Part shown: piece after piece, positions 44,916-54,017 of the stretch
Layout of the letters: the number at the start of each line of letters is the position of its first letter
How positions within the stretch are numbered: position 1 is the stretch's first letter
Source of the DNA: Viridibacillus arenosi
Lineage (GTDB): Bacteria > Bacillota > Bacilli > Bacillales_A > Planococcaceae
Direction: 5' to 3'
DNA length: 64,000 bases
NCBI RefSeq assembly: GCF_001955655.1
Contig: NZ_MSPW01000001.1
Span: forward strand, 1-64,000
The notes under the pieces: generated by a model
Told to the model about the DNA's origin: nothing
Databases searched by the model: none
What the model saw: the letters and a program-made list of their open reading frames with translations, nothing else
Position numbers and translations under genes: made by a program

Positions 44916-46667
44916 CTACTCTACTTCAACAGCAATGTGTTTGAAATTTACTACATCAAATAATCCGGTATCTGTTAGTTTTATGTCTGGTATTACAGGT
45001 AAGCTAATGAACGATAATGTCAGAAATAGATGAAAGTCTAAATCTGGATTGAGCTGTAATAATGCTTCATGCAATTCGTACAGTTGTTTTTTTGCAATAG
45101 GAGCTGGTTGATCTGTCATTAGCCCTGCAACTGGCAAAGGAAGAGCACTTAATATTTGTCCTTCTGCTACAACAACATAGCCCCCTTGCATATTCTGCAA
45201 TGCTTCAACAGCAAGTAACATGTCCTCGTCATTTGTTCCTAGCACAAGTGCATTGTGAGAATCGTGAGCAACAGTAGTCGCAACAGCTCCCTTTCTAAGT
45301 CCAAAGCCATGTGTGATACCAAGACCAATATTCCCAAGTTGATGATGACGTTCAATAACAGCCAATTTCAACATATCATTTTCTACTGAGGGTATGAAAA
45401 CACCATCTTCAACAGTAACATCAGCTATCAACTTCGTCGTCATAATCTGATTTGGTTGAATTTCAATAACATTCGCTTTTGAGCCTTTTATAAAAGGAAT
45501 CGCCAGATCGGATTCAGTCAATGCGGGAATATTCACAGATTGCATAATAGCAGTTGGAACATAATTTTCTCTTTGCTTCTTTTGTAGTATCTGACCATGT
45601 TCGGCAACCTTTTTGCCATTTTTCCATACAGTTTTTGGCTCACAACTATTGAGATCTTCGAGTAGAATAAAGTCTGCAATAAATCCTTCCGCTAAAGCAC
45701 CCTTATGTAGTAGTTGATAGCAATTGGCTGCATTAAGTGTGGCTAATTGGATTGCTTGTAGCGGTTCCATTCCCTCTTCAATTGCGAGTGCAATGTCATA
45801 ATTAATACTCCCCTCTTGCATGAGTTCGTCAAGATGTTTATCATCTGTACAAAATAGGAAGCGATGTGCATTTGTCGGTGTTACTGCAGGTAGTATTGCA
45901 CGAAGATTTTTGGCTGCAGAACCTTCACGAATGAGTACATACATACCTTGCTTCACACGATTTCTAGCCTCATCTGCCGTTACGCATTCATGATCGGTTT
46001 GAATACCAGCGGCACGATATCCTCGTATTTGCTGGGGGGATAATCCCGCACCATGGCCATCGATAATTCTCTTAGTAGATTCAGTTTGTTCAATTTTCGC
46101 AAGCATCTTTTCATTAGCTTCTAATACGGCTGGAAAATCCATAACTTCAGCTAAACCAAGTACATCTGGATGAGTTAAGAATGGCGCTAAATTCTTAGCT
46201 TCTAACACTGCTCCAGAATTTTCAAATGATGTTGAAGGGACACTCGATGGTAGCATTACATGAATATCCATCGCTGCATTTTCAGCATTATCTAACATGT
46301 ATTGAATCCCATTTACCCCAGAGACGTTAGCAATTTCATGTGGATCTGTAATCACCGTCGTAATTCCATGTGGTAGTAAAATACGGCTAAATTCTGATGG
46401 CGTTAACATCGATGATTCAATATGGATATGACCGTCAATAAGGCCTGGAATAACATATCTTCCTTGCGCATCTTCTTCATGCTCTGCTTCAAATTGACCA
46501 TCAGGATCAATTGCCACAATGTATTCTTCTGAAACAACAACATCAGCCATTCTCCATTGTAAGTTGAATACATCAGCTACCTGAGCATTTCGTAATATAA
46601 AATCAGCTTTCACTTTCTTCTGTGAACATAAAATTCTGCGTTGCCTACTAGTTATTTGGGGATTCAT
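44916..46667 (-). CDS. ade: Adenine deaminase
   Basis: 583 residues of the AdeC family of metal-dependent amidohydrolases: GLIDGHIHIESSM with metal histidines near residue 80, TTVITDPHEIANV, DGHGAGLSP and FCTDDKH. It converts adenine to hypoxanthine and ammonia in purine salvage. Start is set at ATG 46667, six bases after AGGAGG; the longer frame to 46733 is not supported. The length (Bacillus AdeC is 577 residues) indicates a complete enzyme. I see no purine riboswitch upstream. Single-gene unit. Confidence 0.93.
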   Translation of the reverse strand: MNPQITSRQRRILCSQKKVKADFILRNAQVADVFNLQWRMADVVVSEEYIVAIDPDGQFEAEHEEDAQGRYVIPGLIDGHIHIESSMLTPSEFSRILLPHGITTVITDPHEIANVSGVNGIQYMLDNAENAAMDIHVMLPSSVPSTSFENSGAVLEAKNLAPFLTHPDVLGLAEVMDFPAVLEANEKMLAKIEQTESTKRIIDGHGAGLSPQQIRGYRAAGIQTDHECVTADEARNRVKQGMYVLIREGSAAKNLRAILPAVTPTNAHRFLFCTDDKHLDELMQEGSINYDIALAIEEGMEPLQAIQLATLNAANCYQLLHKGALAEGFIADFILLEDLNSCEPKTVWKNGKKVAEHGQILQKKQRENYVPTAIMQSVNIPALTESDLAIPFIKGSKANVIEIQPNQIMTTKLIADVTVEDGVFIPSVENDMLKLAVIERHHQLGNIGLGITHGFGLRKGAVATTVAHDSHNALVLGTNDEDMLLAVEALQNMQGGYVVVAEGQILSALPLPVAGLMTDQPAPIAKKQLYELHEALLQLNPDLDFHLFLTLSFISLPVIPDIKLTDTGLFDVVNFKHIAVEVE

Positions 46668-46822
46668 CAAGATACCTCCTAATTGTTCTGTAGTAACCTT
46701 TTTATATTTATACCATAAATATACTTGCAACAATAATTACTAATGTTAAAAATGGAGTATTTTAGTAATTATTATGAAACTTTCTCTTTCTTCGCTCGTA
46801 AACAAATAAAGGAGGTTATCAC

Positions 46823-47317
46823 ATGTTCAATCAACCTAAGTTAGTTATTCCCCGTTCTGCTGTGAGAACGACATTTGATATTTTGGCTATCGGAATATTT
46901 GTAGTAGCAATTATTTATGGAATTACACAATGGTCTAGTCTACCTTCTGAAGTTCCAACACATTATAATGCATTGGGTGTACCAGATGACTGGGGCCCGA
47001 GATGGATGTTCTTTTTACCACCAATTCTAGGAGTAGTATTATGGTTATTCTGTCATGTACTGGAGCAAAAACCACATTTGCATAACTATAGTACATTAAC
47101 AGCTGACAATACAGAAAGGCTTTATAAGAATTCCATGTTACTATTAAATTTTGTGAAAAATGAAATTCTATTGTTTTTCGCCTTTAATATTTGGAATGAT
47201 GTGCATATAGCTCGTGGTGGTGAAAGTTTACTTGGAGTCTATGAGATGCCACTTTTCCTTGCCATCCTATTTGGTACGATCATTTTCTTTGTCGTACGTT
47301 TTTTCAAGCTCAGATAA
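46823..47317 (+). CDS. DUF1648-domain membrane protein
   Basis: 164 residues with about four membrane segments and the DUF1648 core SSLPSEVPTHYNALGVPDDWGP near residue 40. This domain occurs in small membrane proteins and in SdpI-type immunity proteins; here the C-terminal part does not match SdpI clearly. Function unknown. An AAAGGAGG site precedes the ATG. The gene is followed by a strong terminator shared with the convergent SH3 gene. Confidence 0.8.
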   Translation: MFNQPKLVIPRSAVRTTFDILAIGIFVVAIIYGITQWSSLPSEVPTHYNALGVPDDWGPRWMFFLPPILGVVLWLFCHVLEQKPHLHNYSTLTADNTERLYKNSMLLLNFVKNEILLFFAFNIWNDVHIARGGESLLGVYEMPLFLAILFGTIIFFVVRFFKLR

Positions 47318-47323
47318 TAGATT

Positions 47324-47361
47324 AAAAGCTCAAGCCACGCAAACGTGGCTTGAGCTTTTTT
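47324..47361. terminator. Bidirectional terminator
   Basis: AAAAGCTCAAGCCACG and its exact complement flank a four-base loop and are followed by T residues on both strands, between two convergent genes. Confidence 0.92.
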
Positions 47362-47370
47362 GTACATTCT

Positions 47371-48114
47371 TCACTTTGTATACTTCGCCAATTGGAATTT
47401 TTTCTTACCGTTTAGTTTCCACATAACAATACCTTTCCCAGGTGCAATGTAATAATGGGAATACGTATTATAGATATTGTGATCTATTCGAACTTTGACA
47501 ACTTCATTAATAGAGCCCGCTGCAGTTTTAACTGACATATTTACATCTTGGATTTGAATCTCATCTTGCTCGTTTTTCCATTTTTTCCCTTTTGTTAATG
47601 GGTAGTTCAGTCGAAAACTTGTATGCCCTGTTGGGGATAAATAGGTGAAATGCTTGCTATTTTCCAAATAAGATGTTTCCACTCCATTTTTAGACTTTGC
47701 TTTAACACCTCCTTTTATTTTTACATAAGATTCGGTACTCTTTCCATAATAAATTTCTTCTTCATAATTTTTGTAAGTATACTTCCCTATTTTAGGTAGC
47801 AAATTCCCCGTCACTTTTTGTACAGCTTTTTTTGAGTTTAGATAGGTGGAAGAAACATAAGCTGTTCCTTTTTTATATTGAATTTTTGACCAGCCTTTTG
47901 ATGTGCTAATCACTTTCACTTTCTCATTTTTCTTTAATTGACCCAATTTTTTTGAATTTGTTGTAGCTTTCATACGAATGTTTAATACATCTGCTTGTAC
48001 ATATTGTGTCATTAAACTCGTTTTTGCTTCTATCTTCGGCTGGTTAATGAAACTCACACTACTAATTAAGATTACAATAACAAGTATATATCTATATCGC
48101 TTCATTTTGGACAC
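47371..48114 (-). CDS. Secreted protein with N-terminal bacterial SH3 domain
   Basis: 247 residues: a signal peptide (1-30, ending near IEA), an SH3b domain (about 36-95; VLNIRMKATTNSKKLGQLKKNEKV and YVSSTYL), and a C-terminal domain of about 140 residues rich in lysine and aromatic residues that I do not recognise. SH3b domains bind peptidoglycan, so this is probably a wall-associated protein. It is a single-gene unit. Confidence 0.8.
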   Translation of the reverse strand: MSKMKRYRYILVIVILISSVSFINQPKIEAKTSLMTQYVQADVLNIRMKATTNSKKLGQLKKNEKVKVISTSKGWSKIQYKKGTAYVSSTYLNSKKAVQKVTGNLLPKIGKYTYKNYEEEIYYGKSTESYVKIKGGVKAKSKNGVETSYLENSKHFTYLSPTGHTSFRLNYPLTKGKKWKNEQDEIQIQDVNMSVKTAAGSINEVVKVRIDHNIYNTYSHYYIAPGKGIVMWKLNGKKKFQLAKYTK

Positions 48115-48339
48115 TCCTCCTATTTAGATCAAAAACCTATTAATTCCATACAAACCATTATATAAAACTAAGTACCCGAAAATATCCAATTTAATCATTT
48201 TTTTAAACCTTAAATAAACAGAATTTTCAACCAACTATTAAATTCACTATTTATATTGGTATATTTACTACCTTACTCTCCATATATTAAGTTTAAAGAT
48301 TTACTAGTTATAGCTATTTAATTGAAAGGAGGAGAAAGG

Positions 48340-49173
48340 GTGAAAAAGAGTTTACTAGTATTGCTATTGTTGATGAGTATGATTTTAACAGCATGTGGTG
48401 GAGGTGAGAGTGATAAGGCTGGTAATGCAGGTGAATCCACAATTGATCGTGTAAAGAAGGCTGGAAAATTGGTTGTTGGTACAGCTACAGGATATGCACC
48501 TTTTGAAATGGTCAATTTGAAAGAGGAGTTTGTCGGCTACGATATTGATACCGCGAAAGCAATAGGAAAGGCCTTAGATGTAAAGGTAGAATTTAAAGAA
48601 TATTCATTTGATGGATTAATAGCTGCCTTGCAAGTTGGTGAAATTGATATGATCGTTTCAGGTATGACAATTACTGGTCCCCGAGCATTGTCTGTTAGTT
48701 TCCCTAATCCTTATTATCAAACAAAACAAGTAATGTTATTACCTGATACAGATAAGACGACAAAATCTTGGAAAGAACTGGATCAGAAAGGAAAGAAAAT
48801 TGCAACTATTATAGGAACAACTGGTCAAATTTTTGCAAAAGCAAACTTTAAAAATGCAGAATTCAAAGATTACAGAGAAATGCCCGCTGCGGCTTTAGCG
48901 ATGTTATCAGGTCAGTTAGATGCTGTTATCTATGACGAGTCTTCAGTACGTATTTGGCAAAAGCAAAATGGAAAATCTCATATCTTAGATGAGAATATTT
49001 CTGCTGAAAATTTGGGTATTGCCGTGGCTCACAATGATTTAGTAACAGTCCAATGGCTAAATTCATTCCTTTATAGTTATTTAGGTGGACCACAGGAATT
49101 AGCTTCACGTTCTTACTGGTTTGAAAGTGATGATTGGTACGGAGATATTAATACAAAAGTAGAAGCAGAATGA
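48340..49173 (+). CDS. Amino acid ABC transporter substrate-binding lipoprotein
   Basis: 277 residues: a lipoprotein signal with lipobox LTAC (cysteine at 19) and a family 3 solute-binding domain (KLVVGTATGYAPFEM, YDIDTAKAIGKAL, MTITGPRALSVSFPNPYY). GTG at 48340 is taken as start since AAAGGAGG lies just before it. It delivers a polar amino acid to the permease and ATPase encoded next. The R in GPRALSV fits binding of the amino acid carboxylate. Which amino acid is bound cannot be told. Confidence 0.92.
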   Translation: MKKSLLVLLLLMSMILTACGGGESDKAGNAGESTIDRVKKAGKLVVGTATGYAPFEMVNLKEEFVGYDIDTAKAIGKALDVKVEFKEYSFDGLIAALQVGEIDMIVSGMTITGPRALSVSFPNPYYQTKQVMLLPDTDKTTKSWKELDQKGKKIATIIGTTGQIFAKANFKNAEFKDYREMPAAALAMLSGQLDAVIYDESSVRIWQKQNGKSHILDENISAENLGIAVAHNDLVTVQWLNSFLYSYLGGPQELASRSYWFESDDWYGDINTKVEAE

Positions 49174-49283
49174 TCAGTTAGGTAGAATACATTGAAGATC
49201 TTATTTTATGGATTGTACGTATAAGGTCTTCAATCATTTTAATGCCCTTATATAAGTCATTTCAATGGAGGAGTTCCTACATT

Positions 49284-49946
49284 ATGAGATATCAACCTGA
49301 TTGGAGCGTTATCACAAATAATCTCGATATCTTTTTTAAAGGGATGTATTTGACGCTCGAAATTTCAGCATTATCTTTACTATTTGCTATACCGATTGGG
49401 ATTCTTTTTGGAGTTGGTCGAATATCAAAAAACCCTATCATTCGTTTTATCTCTTCCGTGTATGTTGAAGTTATGCGTGGTGTTCCCCTGCTCGTTATAT
49501 TGATTTGGATTCATCTCGTTCTTGGTCAGTTTTTAAAGCTTGGTGCTTATTGGGGATCGATTGTTTCTCTGGCTATATTCTCTGGTTCATTTATCGCGGA
49601 AATTGTTCGTGGGGGAATCCAATCTGTTCCGAAAGGTCAAATGGAAGCTGCTCGTTCATCTGGCATGTCCAATTTTCAAGCTATGCGTTTGATCATACTG
49701 CCTCAAGCTTTTAGAAAAACATTACCTCCTATGGCATCACAATTCATCATTCTTATTAAAGACTCATCACTTGTTTCAACCATTTCAGCTGTAGACTTAA
49801 CATTAAAGGCGACAAATCTAGCTGCTATCTCTTATCGTTATATTGAAATATGGACATTCGTTGCTCTGTTATATTTTGCAATGACATTTACATTATCACT
49901 AATCATACGACAGTTTGAAAAACATTGGTTAAAAAGCGAGTATTAA
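49284..49946 (+). CDS. Amino acid ABC transporter permease
   Basis: About 220 residues with five membrane helices and the ATPase-contact loop EAARSSGMSNFQAMRLIILPQAFR typical of polar amino acid permeases (HisM/GlnP type). Start is set at ATG 49284 after a GGAGG site; the in-frame upstream start at 49242 lies before that site. It is the second gene of the operon, 110 bases after the binding protein. Confidence 0.92.
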   Translation: MRYQPDWSVITNNLDIFFKGMYLTLEISALSLLFAIPIGILFGVGRISKNPIIRFISSVYVEVMRGVPLLVILIWIHLVLGQFLKLGAYWGSIVSLAIFSGSFIAEIVRGGIQSVPKGQMEAARSSGMSNFQAMRLIILPQAFRKTLPPMASQFIILIKDSSLVSTISAVDLTLKATNLAAISYRYIEIWTFVALLYFAMTFTLSLIIRQFEKHWLKSEY

Positions 49947-49961
49947 GAAAGGGCTGATTGC

Positions 49962-50690
49962 ATGATTTCCATTAACAGTGTCAATAAAAGCTTTGGCAAC
50001 AATCAAGTTTTAGTAGATATCAATTTAGAGGTAGAAAAATCAAATGTAATTGCATTAATCGGACCAAGCGGTGCAGGAAAATCCACGCTCATTCGAGTGA
50101 TCAATGCACTTGAAGAAATTGATAACGGGGAAATTATAGTAGATGGGACGTCAATTCATGATAAAAAAACGGATATCAATAAAGCCCGTACAAATATCGG
50201 TTTCGTATTTCAAAGCTTTAATTTGTACCCATTTCTAACTGCGCTTGAAAATGTCACAATAGCCCCTATTAAAGTAAAAGGAATGACGAAGGCTGAAGCA
50301 GAAAAAATGGGTATTGTGTTACTTAGTTCCCTTGGATTAGCTGACAAAATACACGTCCATCCCTCTCATCTTTCAGGTGGACAACAACAACGTGTCGCCA
50401 TTGCACGAGCTTTGGCGATGGACCCGCAAATCATGCTCTTCGATGAGCCTACTTCTGCACTTGACCCTGAAATGGTTAAAGAAGTATTGGATGCCATTCG
50501 GAAGCTTGCAAAAGAAGGGATGACGATGATTGTTGTGACGCATGAAATGGGATTTGCACGCGAAATATGTGACAAAATTGTTTTTATGGCTGAAGGAAAA
50601 ATTGTTGAAGTCAATTCACCTGATAAGTTTTTCACTGCCCCTGAATCTGAACGTGCAAAGACATTCTTATCAAAAGTTTTAAATCACTAA
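49962..50690 (+). CDS. Amino acid ABC transporter ATPase
   Basis: 242 residues with Walker A GPSGAGKST, Q-loop FQSFNLYPF, signature LSGGQQQRVAIARAL, Walker B IMLFDEPTSALDP and the switch histidine in VVTHEMGF. It is the ATPase of the preceding binding protein and permease, the GlnQ/ArtM type. The GAAAGGGC site lies before the ATG, 15 bases after the permease stop. Confidence 0.95.
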   Translation: MISINSVNKSFGNNQVLVDINLEVEKSNVIALIGPSGAGKSTLIRVINALEEIDNGEIIVDGTSIHDKKTDINKARTNIGFVFQSFNLYPFLTALENVTIAPIKVKGMTKAEAEKMGIVLLSSLGLADKIHVHPSHLSGGQQQRVAIARALAMDPQIMLFDEPTSALDPEMVKEVLDAIRKLAKEGMTMIVVTHEMGFAREICDKIVFMAEGKIVEVNSPDKFFTAPESERAKTFLSKVLNH

Positions 50691-50763
50691 TATCAATAAA
50701 AGTAAAAACTTATGTTATTGTATCCATACACAAAGTAAAATTTGTAATTTATACTAGAAGTAA

Positions 50764-50808
50764 AGAAAGGATAGATAAAGCAAAGAACCTTTATCCATCC
50801 TTTTTATA
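50764..50808 (+). terminator. Terminator of the ABC operon
   Basis: AAAGGAT.GATAAAG pairs with CTTTATC.ATCCTTT around a short loop, followed by TTTTTATAAT. Confidence 0.85.
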
Positions 50809-50843
50809 ATAAAGCTGACATTATTTGAATCTATAAGTACTGT

Positions 50844-51350
50844 TTAGACATAAAGTTTCTTACTATTTTCAACAGCCAAATCAAAAAGGAATATTATTTC
50901 CTCTCCGTAATCACCCACAAATCTAAATTCTTGTTCTATGAATCCAGCTTTTATGTATAAATTAATTGCTGCGATATTCGTATGATGAACAGTTAATATA
51001 ATCTCATTCTTTTCAGGGAAGTGTTGCTTTGTTATTTTCGGCAATAATTTTAACACAGTAAGAGCAAATCCTTTTCTCTGGAACCGTGAGTCAATGGAGA
51101 ACGATTTGAAAATAATACTATTCTCATTATTTGTATATATATTTTCACTTTTATTCGTATATAGGGCAAAACAGCCCACCAAATTTCCATCATAAATTAC
51201 AACGAATGGCTGATTATATTGATCCTTCTTAAATGCAGCAATAACGTTAATAGGTAACTAAGTATAAATTGCTTGCTCTTCAGGTAAACAGTATTTACTG
51301 ATAGCTGTAAAGTCACTTTCTTCAAAAGGCTTTATAACTAATTCACTCAC
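50844..51350 (-). pseudogene. GNAT acetyltransferase interrupted by one in-frame TAG
   Basis: A GTG at 51350, seven bases after AGGAGG, opens a frame VSELVIKPFEESDFTAISKY that runs to a TAG at 51258-51260 (codon 31). The same frame then continues without break to 50844 through a normal GNAT domain: VIYDGNLVGCFALY, DSRFQRKGFALTVLKLL and NIAAINLYIKAGF. Total length would be 168 residues, normal for the family. Thus a single base change has broken an otherwise intact gene, or the sequence has an error there. An internal start giving the last 112 residues would lack the N-terminal pocket. Confidence 0.8.
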
Positions 51351-51465
51351 CTATTTATCCTCCTATATTCTATTATTTATTTTCCAAGTATTACTTTTTG
51401 TATTTTAACATAGAGATTAGTTTTAATTTTTCGATTTTATATTCATTGAAAGATTTTTAGAGTAC

Positions 51466-51503
51466 AAAAAAGCACACCACAACTAGAATTGTGATGTACT
51501 TTC
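51466..51503 (-). terminator. Minus-strand terminator
   Basis: TACATCACAA pairs with TTGTGGTGTGC, followed on the minus strand by TTTTTTGTAC. It follows the 51-residue membrane protein gene. Confidence 0.7.
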
Positions 51504-51560
51504 TAAAAAAATCTATACCATATTAAACATGAAAATTAACTATTCAGTTTGTTTTTTCTT

Positions 51561-51716
51561 TTATTTTTTATCAACAAGAACTAATATAAGGGTAGCTATT
51601 GGACCTAAAAATAAAGATAGTAGAAACCAGTTGAATCCTGAACGATTCTTCCCCTGCGCAATACCTGCATTTATGAGCATAAGAGTACCCCAACCGACTA
51701 CATATTGATTATCCAT
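51561..51716 (-). CDS. Small 51-residue membrane protein
   Basis: A short minus-strand frame starting with ATG at 51716. It contains WGTLMLINAGIAQGKNRSG, then FNWFLLSLFLGPIATLILVL, i.e. two membrane segments with a charged link, and ends VDKK. Similar short proteins with a GRSGFGWFLLSLLLGPIATL pattern occur widely in bacteria without known function. The binding site is weak (GTGATAA), which lowers confidence. It lies downstream of the methyltransferase gene with a terminator beyond. Confidence 0.6.
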   Translation of the reverse strand: MDNQYVVGWGTLMLINAGIAQGKNRSGFNWFLLSLFLGPIATLILVLVDKK

Positions 51717-51791
51717 TATTTATCACGGCTTTCTTTTTTTATTACTATTTATACGGATAAAAAGGATTGTTGGTTTCAGAATAACACCTAA

Positions 51792-53774
51792 CTATATTAC
51801 TAGAACTTTTTCTACACCATTTTGCTTTAATATTTGCTGTGCCTTGTTGCGTATTGCTTCATTATGAAAACAATCTTCGTAGAATATCATACGACTAGGT
51901 TTTTTACTTGCTAAGATATTAATTTGGTCTAGTGATAGGTCCTCTTCAAGACAAATGAATACTGTACCTCCATTGACTGTAAAAACGGTACATCCCCCTA
52001 GTATGAATCGTTCAATTGGTAGTGCTATATCTATTCCTTGCTTGAGAAGTATTTCAAATAAAACGTCCTCTTCATTTCTTCCCTGTTTCACAGGTTGAGC
52101 TAAATTTAAAGGCATCTGTTCTACATTTGATAGGTATTCTTCCCATATTTTTAAATTCGTCGTATCTAGTTTGAAATTTTTAAAACCTAAATCATGGTGA
52201 GTGGAATGTTGTACCTCCCTTTTCATACATACCAAACGCTCTTTTCCAAGTTCTGATAATAACGGCTTTCTACCAACACTTTTTAAATAATCAATTAGTT
52301 TCTTTGTATCTTTTTTAGCTTCACTTGATAATTTCTCTTGTATTTGCTCAAGGTTTTCATTAATTTGCACCAGTATATAACGGAGTGATAGATTACTTTC
52401 AATATTGTATCGAACAGTCGCTTCGCCAAACGTCCCTGATCCAGCGAAAAAATCCATCACTATATCATCGTCTTTTAAAGCGACCATACTTAATAATCTT
52501 TTTATTAATTTTAAAGGTTTTTTACCGTTTCGATAATCCACAAATCCCTCTTTATCTAAACCGGTTGTTTTAATATCTGCCCAGAAATCACATGGATGTA
52601 CGGTCAAATAATCATCAGCAAAAAGTATTTTAATACGTGGTGAATCCACAGCTGTATTATAGTGATTATTAATAAAATACAGCTTGTTATTTGGCGTGGT
52701 CATAACAAATGCTTGATTTCGATTTGTTTTTCTCTTTTCATCAGCAATAGCTTTGACACTAGCCGCTACTGAAACGGTTCTAATTATTCTCCAAGCATTA
52801 GAAAACAAGAATCCTTCAAAATCTTTTTTTTCAATGTTGTTCCTTTTTGCAAATTCAAAAACAGGGACTAATTGAATGTTTGCTAAAATGACATCACTTC
52901 TTTTAATGTCCTCTATAGTTCGATCTTCATTATCACGAATCTCTTTTAATTCTTCTATTTCTTTTTTATTTATATTTGTGAGAATTGTTTTATATTCATT
53001 ATCCCATGTACTTTTAGGGATTCTTATTTTTTCAAATGTAGCATCTCTTTTTTTATAGCAAAGTACATATTCCTTTAATTTAGGAATTTTTCTTTTAACA
53101 TGCGTCATTTTTACACCTGTTGGTTCAGACATCTTGACAACAATGGTCGTGACAAAATTCTCTTCCCCAAATATCTCATTGCAAATACGTTTTAAATTAT
53201 CCACTTCATTATCGTCGATGGAGATAAAGATTACCCCTTCATCTGACAATAAGTTACGGGCGATTTTCAATCTCGGATACATCATATTTAACCATTCTGT
53301 ATGAACTCTTCCGCTAGTCACTGCATTCGATTCTAAACTTTCATTCGTATGTTCTTTATAGTTTTTCATCGGGCCACGGAAGTTATCTTTATAAACAAAA
53401 TTATTTCCAGTATTGTATGGAGGATCAATATAGATAAGCTTTACTCGATTATGATAACTATTTTGAAGTACTCGCAATACTTCTAAGTTATCCCCTTCAA
53501 TATAAAGGTTTTTCGTTGTTTCCCAATCTAAACTCCCTGCAATATCAGGTCTTAAGGTTCCTGTCGTTTGCTTTTGGGCTGATTGTATCGCCTCTGTTTT
53601 ACCATTCCATGTAAAATCAAACCGTTCTTTTTCAGTTTCTATCTGTTCACCTAATATCAATTGAAGCTTAGCAAAATCTATTTTGTTTTCTGTACAAATT
53701 TCCGGAAAAAGCTCTTTCATTTTTTCAATATTGTGCTGTACCGTATGAAAAGATTGACCAGCTAGTTTATCCAT
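51792..53774 (-). CDS. Orphan type III-like adenine-specific DNA methyltransferase (Mod)
   Basis: 660 residues, beta-class amino-methyltransferase: the catalytic motif DPPYNTG at about 117-123 comes before the AdoMet motif FFAGSGTFGEAT at about 441, the order found in type III Mod proteins. It also has WADIKTTG and KPLKLIKRLL. It would methylate N6 of adenine in an asymmetric site. Start is set at ATG 53774 after AAAGGAG. No res gene for the helicase-nuclease subunit is adjacent: a small membrane protein follows and a divergent gene precedes. It may be an epigenetic regulator or the survivor of a lost restriction system. Confidence 0.88.
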   Translation of the reverse strand: MDKLAGQSFHTVQHNIEKMKELFPEICTENKIDFAKLQLILGEQIETEKERFDFTWNGKTEAIQSAQKQTTGTLRPDIAGSLDWETTKNLYIEGDNLEVLRVLQNSYHNRVKLIYIDPPYNTGNNFVYKDNFRGPMKNYKEHTNESLESNAVTSGRVHTEWLNMMYPRLKIARNLLSDEGVIFISIDDNEVDNLKRICNEIFGEENFVTTIVVKMSEPTGVKMTHVKRKIPKLKEYVLCYKKRDATFEKIRIPKSTWDNEYKTILTNINKKEIEELKEIRDNEDRTIEDIKRSDVILANIQLVPVFEFAKRNNIEKKDFEGFLFSNAWRIIRTVSVAASVKAIADEKRKTNRNQAFVMTTPNNKLYFINNHYNTAVDSPRIKILFADDYLTVHPCDFWADIKTTGLDKEGFVDYRNGKKPLKLIKRLLSMVALKDDDIVMDFFAGSGTFGEATVRYNIESNLSLRYILVQINENLEQIQEKLSSEAKKDTKKLIDYLKSVGRKPLLSELGKERLVCMKREVQHSTHHDLGFKNFKLDTTNLKIWEEYLSNVEQMPLNLAQPVKQGRNEEDVLFEILLKQGIDIALPIERFILGGCTVFTVNGGTVFICLEEDLSLDQINILASKKPSRMIFYEDCFHNEAIRNKAQQILKQNGVEKVLVI

Positions 53775-54017
53775 ATAAGCGCACTCCTTTATATATGTAA
53801 AACTATACCAATTGTAAAAACTTCTTATTTGATAGTATATTCCCATTATCATAATAACTATTCAATCATTGTTCATTTATTATTTTCTCTATTTGTTGCA
53901 ATTTTTTGGTATTAGCTAACATTTTGTAAACATATAGGTTAAAATAGTTCTTAAGTACCTTTTCTCCTGACCTTTGTTCTATTTTTATAAAGAATTAATA
54001 TAAAGGTGGTTGTGTAA

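Noticed and set aside
44916-46822. Purine riboswitch ahead of adenine deaminase
   Set aside because: I looked for the conserved purine aptamer loops in the ~150 bases upstream and did not find them.
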